Assembly: GCF_003937825.1 (NCBI RefSeq)
Contig: NZ_RSFW01000009.1
Span: forward strand, 310,001 to 374,000
Direction of reading: 5' to 3'
DNA length: 64,000 nt
Origin: Mesobacillus subterraneus
GTDB taxonomy: Bacteria; Bacillota; Bacilli; Bacillales; Cytobacillaceae
Made by a program: the position numbers and the translations under genes. Position 1 is the stretch's first letter. Each line of letters begins with the position of its first letter. The notes beneath the pieces are model-generated. The model was given only the letters and a program-made list of their open reading frames with translations. It was not told where the DNA came from and searched no databases. Below, piece by piece: positions 53,517 to 62,381 of this stretch.

Positions 53517-53642
53517 TCACTACGAAATGAACGCTTTTCACTACGTTTTGCGCCTCTATCACTACGAAATCGTAGAGAATCACTACGCTTTTTGCCTCTA
53601 TCACTACGAAATCAGCAATTATCACTACTTTTAACAATTTAT
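53517..53642. repeat. Helically phased short-repeat array C (TCACTACG motif)
   Basis: TCACTACG begins at 53517, 53538, 53559, 53580 and 53601, with a final TCACTACT at 53622: six units at exactly 21 bp. Units alternate: 1, 3 and 5 continue GAAAT, while 2 and 4 continue (T/C)TTT...GCCTCTA, giving a 42-bp dimer repeat. Because 21 is divisible by three, an 82-codon open frame runs through it on the minus strand; I treat that as a by-product. It lies between treA and the yugN-like gene. Confidence 0.85.
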
Positions 53643-53703
53643 GTAAACAATAACTCCTACCAATGTAAAAAAAGTGGAGACATTCAATGCCTCCACGGTA
53701 AAA

Positions 53704-55389
53704 TTATTTCGTTAAGTGATACACAACTGATTCATACGGGCGAAGAGTGAAGTTCCTAACGTCTTCTGATGAATCTTCATAGTTAGATAACAGAACCTTT
53801 GCCTGGTACCTGTCAACATCAACATGACTTGGCAATTCAAACCTGGTGTCTTTTCCATAAAAATTGTTCACGACCAACAGTTTCTCATCCTGTCCATTCC
53901 TGATATAGGCAAAGAGATCTGGATGTTCTTCAAGGATGAGCTCATAATCACCATATGTGATAAGATCGAACTGCTTTCGCAGCTGGATCAACTTCTTATA
54001 ATGGTAGAAAACAGAATTCTCATCGGCGAGAGCATTTTCCACGTTGATTTCCTCGTAATTCTTCGCCACATTGATCCATGGCGTTCCTTTTGTGAAACCA
54101 GCATGTTCTGTGCCATTCCATTGGACTGGTGTTCTTGAGTTGTCTCTTGATTTGCTTTGCAAAATTTTCAGGATTTCTTCTTCCGACAAGCCCTCTTCCA
54201 ATTTGATCTTGTACATATTCAACGACTCAACATCGCGATAGTCTTCGATTTTATCAAAATAAGGGTTCGTCATCCCGATTTCTTCACCCTGATAGATGTA
54301 TGGTGTTCCCTGCAGCATATGGATGGCTGTTGCGAGCATTTTTGCGGATTCACGATGGTACTTGCCATCATCTCCATAACGGGAAACCACCCGCGGCTGG
54401 TCATGATTGCACCAGAACAAGGCATTCCATCCGCCGCCTTTGTGCATTTCAACCTGCCATAGCGACAGGATACGCTTGAGTGCAAGAAAATCGAAATCCG
54501 CCTGTGACCATTTGTCTCCATTTTTATAATCAACCTTTAAATGATGAAAATTAAAGGTCATGCTCAATTCTTTCCGTTCCGGGTTGGAATACTTGATGCA
54601 GTGGTCGATCGTCGTTGAAGACATCTCGCCGACCGTCATGCTGTCATACTTTGAAAGTACCTCACGATTCATTTCCTGAAGATACTCATGTACTTTCGGG
54701 CCGTCTGTGTAAAATTTGCGTCCGTCCCCAGGAGGCACTGATCCATCGTCGTCCGGGAAATCCTGGTCTTTCGAGATCAAGTTGATGACATCCAGCCTGA
54801 AGCCGTCGACTCCTTTTTTGAACCAGAAATGCATCATGTCATACACTTCTTGTCTAAGCTGCTCGTTCTCCCAGTTCAAATCAGCCTGTGTCACATCGAA
54901 CAGGTGTAGATAATACTGTCCTGTGGCCTCATCATATTGCCAGGCATTTCCGCCAAATTTGGATTCCCAGTTGGTCGGGGCACTGCCGTCTTCTTTCGGG
55001 TCTTTCCATATATAGTAGTTTCGGTAAGGACTGGTTTTCGATTTACTGCCGTCCTGGAACCACTCGTGCTCAGTTGATGAGTGGTTCACGACGAGGTCCA
55101 TGATGATTTTGATGCCACGCTGGTGTGCTTCATCAAGAAGACGGTCGAAGTCTTCCATCGCTCCGTATTCTTCATATATCTTAAAATAGTCCCTGATATC
55201 ATAACCATTATCACGCTGCGGTGAATCGTAGATTGGTGTCAGCCAAATCACGTCCACACCCAGCTCCTTCAGATAATCAAGTTTGGCGATAATCCCCGGA
55301 AGGTCGCCTGTTCCATTGCCAGTCGTGTCATAAAAGCTCTTTGGATAGATTTGATAAACGACCGACTTTTTCCACCATGGTTCAGTCAT
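53704..55389 (-). CDS. treA: Phospho-alpha-(1,1)-glucosidase (trehalose-6-phosphate hydrolase)
   Basis: 561-residue GH13 enzyme that splits trehalose 6-phosphate to glucose and glucose 6-phosphate in the cytosol. Catalytic regions: DLVVNHSSTEHEWFQ, GFRLDVINLISKDQ (nucleophile Asp near 200), TVGEMSS (acid Glu near 255) and NHDQPRVVSRYGDD (Asp near 330). The opening MTEPWWKKSVVYQIYPKSFYDTTGNGTGDL is standard. It follows treP after 44 bases and shares its promoter. The downstream treR of the B. subtilis operon is absent here. Confidence 0.94.
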   Translation of the reverse strand: MTEPWWKKSVVYQIYPKSFYDTTGNGTGDLPGIIAKLDYLKELGVDVIWLTPIYDSPQRDNGYDIRDYFKIYEEYGAMEDFDRLLDEAHQRGIKIIMDLVVNHSSTEHEWFQDGSKSKTSPYRNYYIWKDPKEDGSAPTNWESKFGGNAWQYDEATGQYYLHLFDVTQADLNWENEQLRQEVYDMMHFWFKKGVDGFRLDVINLISKDQDFPDDDGSVPPGDGRKFYTDGPKVHEYLQEMNREVLSKYDSMTVGEMSSTTIDHCIKYSNPERKELSMTFNFHHLKVDYKNGDKWSQADFDFLALKRILSLWQVEMHKGGGWNALFWCNHDQPRVVSRYGDDGKYHRESAKMLATAIHMLQGTPYIYQGEEIGMTNPYFDKIEDYRDVESLNMYKIKLEEGLSEEEILKILQSKSRDNSRTPVQWNGTEHAGFTKGTPWINVAKNYEEINVENALADENSVFYHYKKLIQLRKQFDLITYGDYELILEEHPDLFAYIRNGQDEKLLVVNNFYGKDTRFELPSHVDVDRYQAKVLLSNYEDSSEDVRNFTLRPYESVVYHLTK

Positions 55390-55432
55390 GATAATACATC
55401 CACCTCCATCAGGATTCGTTCTCTAGCTGCAA

Positions 55433-56848
55433 TTAAGCCTCTTTATTCTTCCTTGTTTTAGCAAAAATGAACGTCAGTACGAAAGGTACGACAAGCGCGA
55501 TTCCCATCCCAATGAAGAATACTCCCCAAAACTCAGTGAAGATAGACAGGAATGCCGGCAGGCCGCCAACACCGATCGATGGTGCTTGTACGCCACTAAG
55601 CGTAATGACAATCCCAGCGATTGCTGACCCGATGATCGCTGCAATGAATGGATATTTATAACGAAGGTTCACCCCGAACATTGCTGGTTCGGTGATTCCA
55701 AGCCATGCAGAAATCGCAGATGTCATTGAAAGACCTTTTAATTTCTCATTGTTTCGATCCGCAAACATCATCGCAAATGCAGCAGAGCCCTGTGCAATAT
55801 TTGAAAGAGCCACCATCGGCCACAAGAATGTTCCGCCAATCGTGCCAATCAGCTGCAGGTCTACTGCAAGGAAAGTATGGTGCATACCTGTAATGACGAG
55901 CGGTGCATATAAACCGCCATAGATCAGACCGCCAATCGCAGGTACCGCGTCGAAAATGCCAACAACACCATTCGTGATCATATTACCAATAGCAAATGTG
56001 ATTGGTCCAATCACAATAAATGATAGGAAACCAGTGATCAATAATGCAAGCGGAGCTACTGTCAGCAGCTGAAACGCGTCAGGAATCCGCTTGCGAAGGA
56101 AAATTTCCATCTTTGCCAGTACATAAGATGCAAGCAAGACAGGCAACACTTGTCCTTGATAACCTACCTTTTCAACTGATAAACCAAACAAGTTCCATGT
56201 TGGAATCTCGCCCTCCTGCTGGGCCGCACCATATCCCCATGCATTCAACAGATCCGGATGCACAAGCATCAGACCGAGGACGATACCGAGCAATGGACTT
56301 CCGCCAAATTTATTGACCGCACTCCAACCAATCAAGCCCGGCAGGAATACGAATGCAGTATTTGCAATCAAGTTGATGATGCTGGCAAAGTCAGCCCATC
56401 CGGTATAAACATCGATGAGTGCCTGGCCTTCGAAAAAGATATCCTTTCCAGTCAGGATATTGTTAATTCCCATTAACAGACCAGCTGTCACGATCGCTGG
56501 CAGGATTGGGATGAAAATATCTGCAAGCGTCTTGATTGCCCTTTGCAAAGGGTTCAGGTTTTGGGCTGCGGCATCCTTGATGTCCTCTTTCGAAGCCTCG
56601 CCAATCCCTGTAATCGCAACCATTTCCGCATAGACCTTATCGACAAGCCCCTGACCAATAACAACCTGATATTGTCCATTCGCTGAAAATGAACCTTTTA
56701 CCAAATCAATATTCTCCAGTTTTTCCTTGTCCACTTTGCCTTCATCCTTCAAGGCAAAGCGAAGCCTTGTGACGCAGTGGGTGGCAGCGGCGATGTTTTC
56801 TTTGCCGCCAATCGCCTCGACGATTTGTTCAACACCTTCTCGATTCAT
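55433..56848 (-). CDS. treP: PTS trehalose transporter, EIIBC
   Basis: 471 residues. The IIB domain (1-90) has the phosphocysteine in AATHCVTRLRFALKDEGKVD (Cys25), and the IIC domain (about 105-470) has eight to ten membrane helices, with SAWLGITEPAMFGVNLRYKYP as the conserved loop. No IIA domain is fused, so a shared glucose-type IIA is needed. It imports and phosphorylates trehalose; TreA then hydrolyses the product. A promoter with TreR operators and a cre box lies just upstream. Confidence 0.92.
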   Translation of the reverse strand: MNREGVEQIVEAIGGKENIAAATHCVTRLRFALKDEGKVDKEKLENIDLVKGSFSANGQYQVVIGQGLVDKVYAEMVAITGIGEASKEDIKDAAAQNLNPLQRAIKTLADIFIPILPAIVTAGLLMGINNILTGKDIFFEGQALIDVYTGWADFASIINLIANTAFVFLPGLIGWSAVNKFGGSPLLGIVLGLMLVHPDLLNAWGYGAAQQEGEIPTWNLFGLSVEKVGYQGQVLPVLLASYVLAKMEIFLRKRIPDAFQLLTVAPLALLITGFLSFIVIGPITFAIGNMITNGVVGIFDAVPAIGGLIYGGLYAPLVITGMHHTFLAVDLQLIGTIGGTFLWPMVALSNIAQGSAAFAMMFADRNNEKLKGLSMTSAISAWLGITEPAMFGVNLRYKYPFIAAIIGSAIAGIVITLSGVQAPSIGVGGLPAFLSIFTEFWGVFFIGMGIALVVPFVLTFIFAKTRKNKEA

Positions 56849-56912
56849 TTCTTTCTCCTCCTGTTACCGTTTTCATTTCCTATAATAAAAACATTGCTAT
56901 AAATCCAACATC

Positions 56913-56971
56913 TTGTATATACATGTTGTTGATTACGTTTACATTTTACTTGTATATACAAGACAAGTCAA
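56913..56971 (-). promoter_or_regulatory. tre promoter with two TreR operators and a cre box
   Basis: Minus strand TTGACT (56966-56971), 17 bases, TAAAAT (56943-56948). A perfect palindrome CTTGTATATACAAG (56949-56962) fills the spacer; a second, TTGTATATACATG (56913-56925), lies downstream of the start. ATGTAAACGTAATCA (56930-56944, minus) matches the cre consensus at every fixed base and overlaps the -10 region. Confidence 0.88.
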
Positions 56972-57137
56972 CTATTTTAATCACCCTATAAAGTTCCCTT
57001 ATTCTGCATTTCAAAACAGTTTTTATTAAAATTGGATCTGGTGCGAAAATAATTACCAATTCCTTCGCATGTTTGGATTGAACTTCCGCATGGGTAAAAA
57101 TAATAAATAAGGATTTTTCTCAGGAAGGATGTTTGAA

Positions 57138-57587
57138 ATGTTGGGAACCAAGAAAATCGGAGATGGCTATAAAAGATTTGAAACAAAGGCAAAAGAGTAC
57201 GTTAAACGACCGGAAAAAACAGATACCCTTTTAAGTGCTGCAAGCAGGAAAGCTGATGAGAAAAAGAATTCCCTGCCTGAAGTTTGGGACAACCTTCAGC
57301 TTTTATTTGATTTGGTAAGTGCCTGGCGCAGAGGAGATTACAAGAAAATCCCGACCGGATCGATCCTGACCATCATTGCTGCGATTATATATTTTGTCTC
57401 TCCCATCGACATCATTCCCGATTTCATCATAGGGCTGGGGTTTGTTGATGATGCAGCTGTAATTGGTTTTGTATTAAAACAAATCACTGCTGACTTGGAA
57501 AAATTCCGGATATGGAAGGAAGAACATGCTGCAGATGGTCTCATCATTGATGAAAACAAACTTGAAGAAAATACGCAAAACATGTAA
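57138..57587 (+). CDS. YkvA-like DUF1232 membrane protein
   Basis: 149 residues. A charged N-terminal half (about 1-65) leads to a DUF1232 domain with TIIAAIIYFVSPIDIIPDFIIGLGFVDDAAVIGFVLKQI (about 78-118), the family motif with two hydrophobic stretches. B. subtilis YkvA is similar; the function is unknown. ATG 57138 is nine bases after GGAAGG; ATG 57129 directly abuts it. Its position near mtn-type genes matches ykvA only loosely, since here it is by the trehalose genes. Confidence 0.82.
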   Translation: MLGTKKIGDGYKRFETKAKEYVKRPEKTDTLLSAASRKADEKKNSLPEVWDNLQLLFDLVSAWRRGDYKKIPTGSILTIIAAIIYFVSPIDIIPDFIIGLGFVDDAAVIGFVLKQITADLEKFRIWKEEHAADGLIIDENKLEENTQNM

Positions 57588-57612
57588 AACCCGCCCACAT
57601 GGCGGGTTTTTT
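57586..57612 (+). terminator. Terminator of the YkvA-like gene
   Basis: AACCCGCC and GGCGGGTT arms with a four-base loop, then TTTT. Confidence 0.88.
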
Positions 57613-57845
57613 CAAAATTGGCTGCACTTTTCTCGCTGAGCCTTATACTAGTAAACACCTAAAAAAATCTGCTAGCCGATGAAGCTTAAGTTGGGAAAAG
57701 TTCGGCTTGTCTTCTAGGTCTAAAGTGTGTTTATAAGGATTAAATCTTTTGTCCTATTCTAAACCCCTTATTCATTCAGTATTTTTAAGTAATAGTAAAT
57801 TTTTTACAAGATTTGTTTTGATAAAAAATATAAGGGGGAAGAATC

Positions 57846-58088
57846 ATGCAAAAGCTGTTGATGCTTACGTTTGTCCTGCTGCTTGTATTCTCCGGTTCTG
57901 TTATTGCCTCTCCTTCATCGAATGGTTCATCCAATGCAGTCACTAGCCCGATTGAGGCTTACAAAAGCGAATCCGAGGTCAACACTGCTGGCTATCTGTG
58001 CTGGCAATGTACGAAATGGGCGTACTATAACGGTTATAGAACCTGCGTATCAGGAGTTTGGCTGACTAGCTGTCCTGTTGCAGGGTAA
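57846..58088 (+). CDS. Small secreted cysteine-containing peptide
   Basis: 80 residues. A signal peptide (about 1-22: MQKLLMLTFVLLLVFSGSVIA) is followed by a Ser/Asn-rich spacer and a compact C-terminal core with four cysteines (GYLCWQCTKWAYYNGYRTC ... LTSCPVAG), which could form two disulfides; Trp and Tyr are abundant. GGGGGAAG precedes the start. It is alone between two terminators. A role as an antimicrobial, signal or protective peptide is possible, but no family is recognised and no immunity or export partner is adjacent. Confidence 0.7.
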   Translation: MQKLLMLTFVLLLVFSGSVIASPSSNGSSNAVTSPIEAYKSESEVNTAGYLCWQCTKWAYYNGYRTCVSGVWLTSCPVAG

Positions 58089-58095
58089 TTCACGC

Positions 58096-58125
58096 AAAAG
58101 GATGCCAAATTTGGCATCCTTTTTG
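58096..58125. terminator. Bidirectional terminator
   Basis: AAAGGATGCCA and TGGCATCCTTTTT arms, between convergent genes. Confidence 0.88.
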
Positions 58126-58134
58126 TTACCATAT

Positions 58135-59004
58135 TTATCCTTTTGTACCTGATGAAATATTGGAACCTTCAATGAAATATCTTTGGAAAAAGAAAAACAG
58201 CAAGACTACCGGCAGCAGGACGGTCACGGACATGGCCATTAAATAATGCCATTGTGTCTGTACAGTCCCCTTGAAGGTCTGCAAACCGATTTGCAGTGTA
58301 TACATGCTTTCATCATTGATGTAAAGCAATGGTCCCAGCAGGTCATTCCATGCGCCATTGAAAGAAAAGATTGCAACTGTAATCAGTGCAGGCTTTGTCA
58401 AAGGCAGCATGATGTGCCACCAGATTTGCAGATGCCCTGCCCCATCAAGAATTGCCGCTTCGATCAGTTCATTCGGGATGCCCATCATGAACTGACGCAG
58501 CAGGAAGATGAAAAAGGCGCTGCCCAGGAATGCAGGTACGATCAATGGAAGATAGGTGTTCACCCAGCCAAGCTTTGAAAACAGGATATACTGGGGAACC
58601 ATGGTCACGAAACCTGGAATAAGCATCGTGGACAGGACAATGATAAAAAGCGTATTCCTGCCCTTGAACCTGATTTTAGCGAACGCATAAGCAACGAGTG
58701 AGTTGACAAGCACGCTGCCGATAGTGCCGACTGCTGCAATGAAGACTGTATTCATTGCCCAGCGCGTAAATGGCGCTGTCTGCCAAGCCTCCACATAATT
58801 GCTGAAATTGAACTCCTTCGGGATGAACGTCGGAGGATACTGGGCAATTTCAGCCGGTGATTTTAACGAAGTCGAAATCATCCACCATAATGGCATCAAA
58901 ATCAGAGTACTCCCGGCAATGAGCAGCAAAGTGACAAAGGTAAGTTTGACGTTTTCTTTGAATTTTTTCGTTTCATAAAATCTTGGTGCTGTTGCCTGAC
59001 TCAC
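58135..59004 (-). CDS. Carbohydrate ABC transporter permease (MalG/LacG type)
   Basis: 289 residues with six membrane helices. The cytosolic EAA loop reads IEAAILDGAGHLQIWWHIMLPLTKP (about 175-200), which docks to the ATPase. CUT1-family inner-membrane component. It overlaps the malF-type gene by four bases. The ATPase is missing from the window; in Bacillus a shared MsmX-type ATPase serves such systems. Confidence 0.92.
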   Translation of the reverse strand: MSQATAPRFYETKKFKENVKLTFVTLLLIAGSTLILMPLWWMISTSLKSPAEIAQYPPTFIPKEFNFSNYVEAWQTAPFTRWAMNTVFIAAVGTIGSVLVNSLVAYAFAKIRFKGRNTLFIIVLSTMLIPGFVTMVPQYILFSKLGWVNTYLPLIVPAFLGSAFFIFLLRQFMMGIPNELIEAAILDGAGHLQIWWHIMLPLTKPALITVAIFSFNGAWNDLLGPLLYINDESMYTLQIGLQTFKGTVQTQWHYLMAMSVTVLLPVVLLFFFFQRYFIEGSNISSGTKG

Positions 59005-59996
59005 TTGCCATCTCCTCCTTCATAATGTACCCAGCGCTTTCCGAGCTTCATATTTAGCACGGTCAGAATCATGACAATAATGAAGAGCAGCCACGCCATT
59101 GCTGAAGCGTATCCCATGTCAAATACTTCAAACGCGTTGTTCCACATATGCAAATTGTAGAATAATAGAGAGTTTCCTGGCCCTCCGCTGCCATTCTCGG
59201 TCATCACATAGGCTTCCTGGAAAATTTGGAAAGAACCGATCGTACTGGTGATCACATCGAAGAAGATAATCGGTGAAATCATCGGCAATGTGATATGGTA
59301 AAACTTCTGCCACGCAGTTGCTCCCTCAATATCTGCGGCTTCATACATCTGAGACGATACCCCTTGCAGGCTGGCCAAGTACAGGAGCATTCCCCCGCCT
59401 ACACTCCACATCTTCATCAGAAGAAGCGCTGGTTTAGTCCATTCTGGGTCGAACAGCCAGGCAGGACCTTCAATTCCAAACCAGCCAAGCATTGTATTGA
59501 CGAGGCCTGTAGATGGGCTCAATAGCTGCATCCAAAGGAAATAGACTGCCACGCCCGATAATATAGCAGGCAGATAGTAGATTGTCCTGAAAAACTTCAT
59601 CCCTTTAACTTTTTGATTTAATAAAACGGCCAGCAGGATGGCTCCCGCTGTTGTTAGCGGTACGGAAAAAATAACATAATAAATTGTATTATAAAGAGAA
59701 GTGCGGAATAAATCGTCCATTGTAAACATGCGCTTGTAATTCTCTAAGCCGATGAAGTTCATTTTCGATGTAATATTGTAATCTGTAAAACTTGCAGCCA
59801 GGCTGAATAATAGCGGTCCAAGTGTAAGGCCAAGGAAACCGATGATCCATGGTGAAATGAACAAATATCCAGCAAGATTATCTTTGGCTTTCCTGCTGAG
59901 CCCCTTCTTCTTGACAGCGGCATTGGTGCTTTTCCGTTCCGGGATGATGTTGGTCCCCGCTTCCCTGTGTGCCAATGTACTTTCTGAAGACTTCAT
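59001..59996 (-). CDS. Carbohydrate ABC transporter permease (MalF/LacF type)
   Basis: 331 residues with a cytosolic basic N-terminus (about 1-40) and six membrane helices. The EAA loop reads YEAADIEGATAWQKFYHITLPMISP (about 210-240). It partners with the MalG-type permease downstream. A hairpin between it and the binding-protein gene probably lowers its expression relative to the latter. Confidence 0.92.
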   Translation of the reverse strand: MKSSESTLAHREAGTNIIPERKSTNAAVKKKGLSRKAKDNLAGYLFISPWIIGFLGLTLGPLLFSLAASFTDYNITSKMNFIGLENYKRMFTMDDLFRTSLYNTIYYVIFSVPLTTAGAILLAVLLNQKVKGMKFFRTIYYLPAILSGVAVYFLWMQLLSPSTGLVNTMLGWFGIEGPAWLFDPEWTKPALLLMKMWSVGGGMLLYLASLQGVSSQMYEAADIEGATAWQKFYHITLPMISPIIFFDVITSTIGSFQIFQEAYVMTENGSGGPGNSLLFYNLHMWNNAFEVFDMGYASAMAWLLFIIVMILTVLNMKLGKRWVHYEGGDGK

Positions 59997-60063
59997 ACTT
60001 CCTAACCCCCCTATGCATTACCGGTTGAATTTGAAGACTATTCCGAAAACTAAATGATCTATT

Positions 60064-60094
60064 AAAAAGAGAAGGGCCGCTCGCGCCTTCTCTT
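60064..60094 (-). terminator. Intra-operon attenuator after the sugar-binding protein gene
   Basis: AGAGAAGG pairs with CCTTCTCT around a GC-rich loop and is followed on the minus strand by TTTTT, between the binding protein and permease genes. This is a typical position for raising the binding protein relative to the permeases. Confidence 0.7.
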
Positions 60095-60100
60095 TCTCTA

Positions 60101-61399
60101 TTATTTCTTTTTCATTTTCTCTACATCGTTTTCCGCTTTTTCCAATGCCTTTTCAGGTGTGGTTTTGCCTAATAGGGCATTATCGATTTGCGGATTGATT
60201 CTGCTATGATAATCAGGATACTCAACAGGCACCGGGAACATCTTAGTCTGCTCAAGATTCTTCACTGTCGCTTCATAGACCATTTTGTCCGGACCTTTAA
60301 GTTCCTCTATCGTCGCCTCAGCGGCTTCAATATTGGCCACATTGTCATAGTTCTTGACTGCCCAGTATTTCTGAGCTTCAGGACCAGTCAAGTATTTGAT
60401 GAAATCCATTGCTTCCTCAGGATTCTTTGCACCTTTAGGGATCTCCGCAACAAAACCTCCGCCTTCCGCCCAGTTCCCTGCTCCTTCCTCATACTCAGGA
60501 AGTGGTGCGACACCAAATTCAAGATCCTGTCCATAATCTCTTAGCTGTGTATAGAATGTTCCTACATCGACCCACATGGCTACTTTTTCCGCAATGAACG
60601 GGTTGGCCTGCTCGCTGCCAAATTCAGCCTGGAATGCTTGTACCGTATTTTCACCAAGGCGTTCTTTCCAGCCCAGAATCCATTCCAAAGCCTCCACCTT
60701 TTTCGGAGTATTGATTGCTAACTCGCCATTATCAATGAACCCTTTTCCACTATCAGCATTTGTCATCCAGCTGGATGCTCCGACACTTCCCCATAATGGA
60801 TAGAAACCAACACGATCATACTGCTTGCCATTTTTAACATCAAGCTTCTTTGCATATTCTTCGAGCTCAGCCCAGGTTGCCGGCGGCTTTTCAGGATCCA
60901 GTCCTGCTTCCTTGAAAGCTTTTTTATTATAGAAAAGAAGACGTGTATCAGTATTGAAAGGAACTGCATATGCTTTGCCTTCATACTCGACTGTATCCCA
61001 AAGGTGAGGGTAAAACTGCTGCTTGAACGAATCGTCGATATATTTGCTTAGTTCTTCCACCTGCTTGTTCTCAGCACGCTGTGACACAGTGTTGATATCA
61101 TTGATGATTACATCCGCCGGATTGCCAGCCGCTACAGAAGCAAGGTTCTTCGTCCAGATATCTCCCCAGGGAAGGAATGTGTGCTTAACGAATACCTTGT
61201 CCTGAGAATTGTTGTAGTCCTCAATGATTTTTTCAATAATCGGGCGACGTGTCTCCGATCCCCAGAACGTCCAAAAATCAACTACGACCTTCCCGTCCTG
61301 CGTTTTTTTCCCTGCATCAGCCTTCTGTTCTCCAGAACATCCAGCCAGCATGCCAATCAATAAAAATACTGCAAGAATGAATGCTAGACCCCTCTTCAT
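60101..61399 (-). CDS. Extracellular sugar-binding lipoprotein of an ABC transporter
   Basis: 432 residues. A lipoprotein signal peptide ends LAGCSGEQK (lipobox Cys near 21). The body is a CUT1 solute-binding fold, with VVVDFWTFWGSETRRPIIEKI near the start and EEGAGNWAEGGGFVAEIPKGAKNPEEAMDFIKYLTGPE in the second lobe. AGGAGGAAGAG precedes the start. No glycosidase, kinase or regulator gene follows, so the sugar cannot be inferred; the system may be for oligosaccharides or glycerol phosphate-type ligands. Confidence 0.9.
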   Translation of the reverse strand: MKRGLAFILAVFLLIGMLAGCSGEQKADAGKKTQDGKVVVDFWTFWGSETRRPIIEKIIEDYNNSQDKVFVKHTFLPWGDIWTKNLASVAAGNPADVIINDINTVSQRAENKQVEELSKYIDDSFKQQFYPHLWDTVEYEGKAYAVPFNTDTRLLFYNKKAFKEAGLDPEKPPATWAELEEYAKKLDVKNGKQYDRVGFYPLWGSVGASSWMTNADSGKGFIDNGELAINTPKKVEALEWILGWKERLGENTVQAFQAEFGSEQANPFIAEKVAMWVDVGTFYTQLRDYGQDLEFGVAPLPEYEEGAGNWAEGGGFVAEIPKGAKNPEEAMDFIKYLTGPEAQKYWAVKNYDNVANIEAAEATIEELKGPDKMVYEATVKNLEQTKMFPVPVEYPDYHSRINPQIDNALLGKTTPEKALEKAENDVEKMKKK

Positions 61400-61429
61400 G
61401 ACTCTTCCTCCTGTATATTCAAGTTGAGA

Positions 61430-61458
61430 ATGATAAATACAAACTAACTAATACCCAA
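61430..61458 (-). promoter_or_regulatory. Possible promoter of the sugar ABC transporter genes
   Basis: Minus strand TTGGGT (61453-61458), 17 bases, TATCAT (61430-61435). An inverted repeat AGCTC-N5-GAGCT overlaps the -35 side. Further upstream AAAAACGTTTTT (61676-61687) resembles a LacI-type operator. The rest of the 360-base gap holds only the next gene's terminator. Confidence 0.4.
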
Positions 61459-61699
61459 GCTCGAAAAGAGCTAAACATAAAAATTTTATTAATTTTTTAT
61501 TTCAATATAAAAACCAGGTTTAAATGGGAAAAACAATGCATTAATACTGATGAAGTAATTAGGGAAAGTTCTATAAAACTGAAACGCTAAAAATGCTTAA
61601 GTACGGGCTCTATAGATATAGGACCCAAATGTTGAGATTACCTGTGGAGGGACTTATAAAATAATGTTTGTAATTAAAAACGTTTTTTTGACAAAAACA

Positions 61700-61732
61700 A
61701 CAAGCCGGGGGCTTATCTTGCCCCCGGCTTGT
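61700..61732 (-). terminator. Terminator of the ECF sigma/anti-sigma unit
   Basis: AAGCCGGGGG and CCCCCGGCTT arms with a nine-base loop; T-rich sequence follows on the minus strand. Confidence 0.85.
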
Positions 61733-61763
61733 TTCCATACTTTCCTTCTTATCAAGCCGCACT

Positions 61764-62381
61764 CTAAAATGCAGCCTGTTTTTCGATTTTATCGATCAAA
61801 TTTGTTACAAAAACTGACTTTCCTGAATCAATTTTGTACACCTTGGTTTCTTTTATCCGTTTGAGGTAAACCTCGCCATTATGAACCCATAACTTGCATT
61901 TATCAGGCTTCCTGTTGTCGTAAAACAACAGAAGGTCATAGCTGTCCCCCATCACCGGAGCGTTTGTCTCGGCTTTCCTGCTATTCACGGCATCATTCAT
62001 CGTTTTCATCCAGACTGGATCATCAATGATTGAAACTCCCTTTCTTGTCAGGTTGGACTGGAGACTGAAGATATCGCCAGACACGGACTTGGTCATATAG
62101 GTGACTACGATGTCACTTGCTGTAAGAAGTTCTGCGGGTTTGGCCGCTGTCTGCTCACCGTAAGCAGGATTGAGCACTTGTACCAGAAGAAAGGCAGTGC
62201 AGGCCAGAATCATCGCGAAGGTCAAAAAAACGCCTGTCCAGTGGCTGAATATGTAACGATACCGTTTAGGATTCTTGCTGGCTTGAAGGATCGTGTTATA
62301 AGTTTTACGTTTCTGAATTTCTGATCTTGGGATATGATTGAGACTCCTGAAGCTATCTTCAAGTTCAAATGATTTCTTCAA
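61764..62381 (-). CDS. Probable anti-sigma factor, membrane-anchored
   Basis: 205 residues. A cytosolic N-terminal part (about 1-44), one membrane helix (about 48-68: WTGVFLTFAMILACTAFLLVQVL) and an extracytoplasmic C-terminal domain (about 85-205). It overlaps the ECF sigma gene by 17 bases, the usual arrangement of a cognate anti-sigma. No zinc HxxxCxxC motif was seen, so it is not of the ZAS class. The signal is unknown. Confidence 0.75.
   Translation of the reverse strand: MKKSFELEDSFRSLNHIPRSEIQKRKTYNTILQASKNPKRYRYIFSHWTGVFLTFAMILACTAFLLVQVLNPAYGEQTAAKPAELLTASDIVVTYMTKSVSGDIFSLQSNLTRKGVSIIDDPVWMKTMNDAVNSRKAETNAPVMGDSYDLLLFYDNRKPDKCKLWVHNGEVYLKRIKETKVYKIDSGKSVFVTNLIDKIEKQAAF

Noticed and set aside
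53389-53637. 82-codon minus-strand frame with a Val/Ile heptad pattern
   Set aside because: It is generated by the 21-bp array C, has no ribosome site, and arrays A and B with the same pitch break any frame.
3301-53642. CRISPR interpretation of the three phased arrays
   Set aside because: Units are only 20-21 bp with short degenerate repeats, no unique spacers of 30 bp or more and no cas genes.
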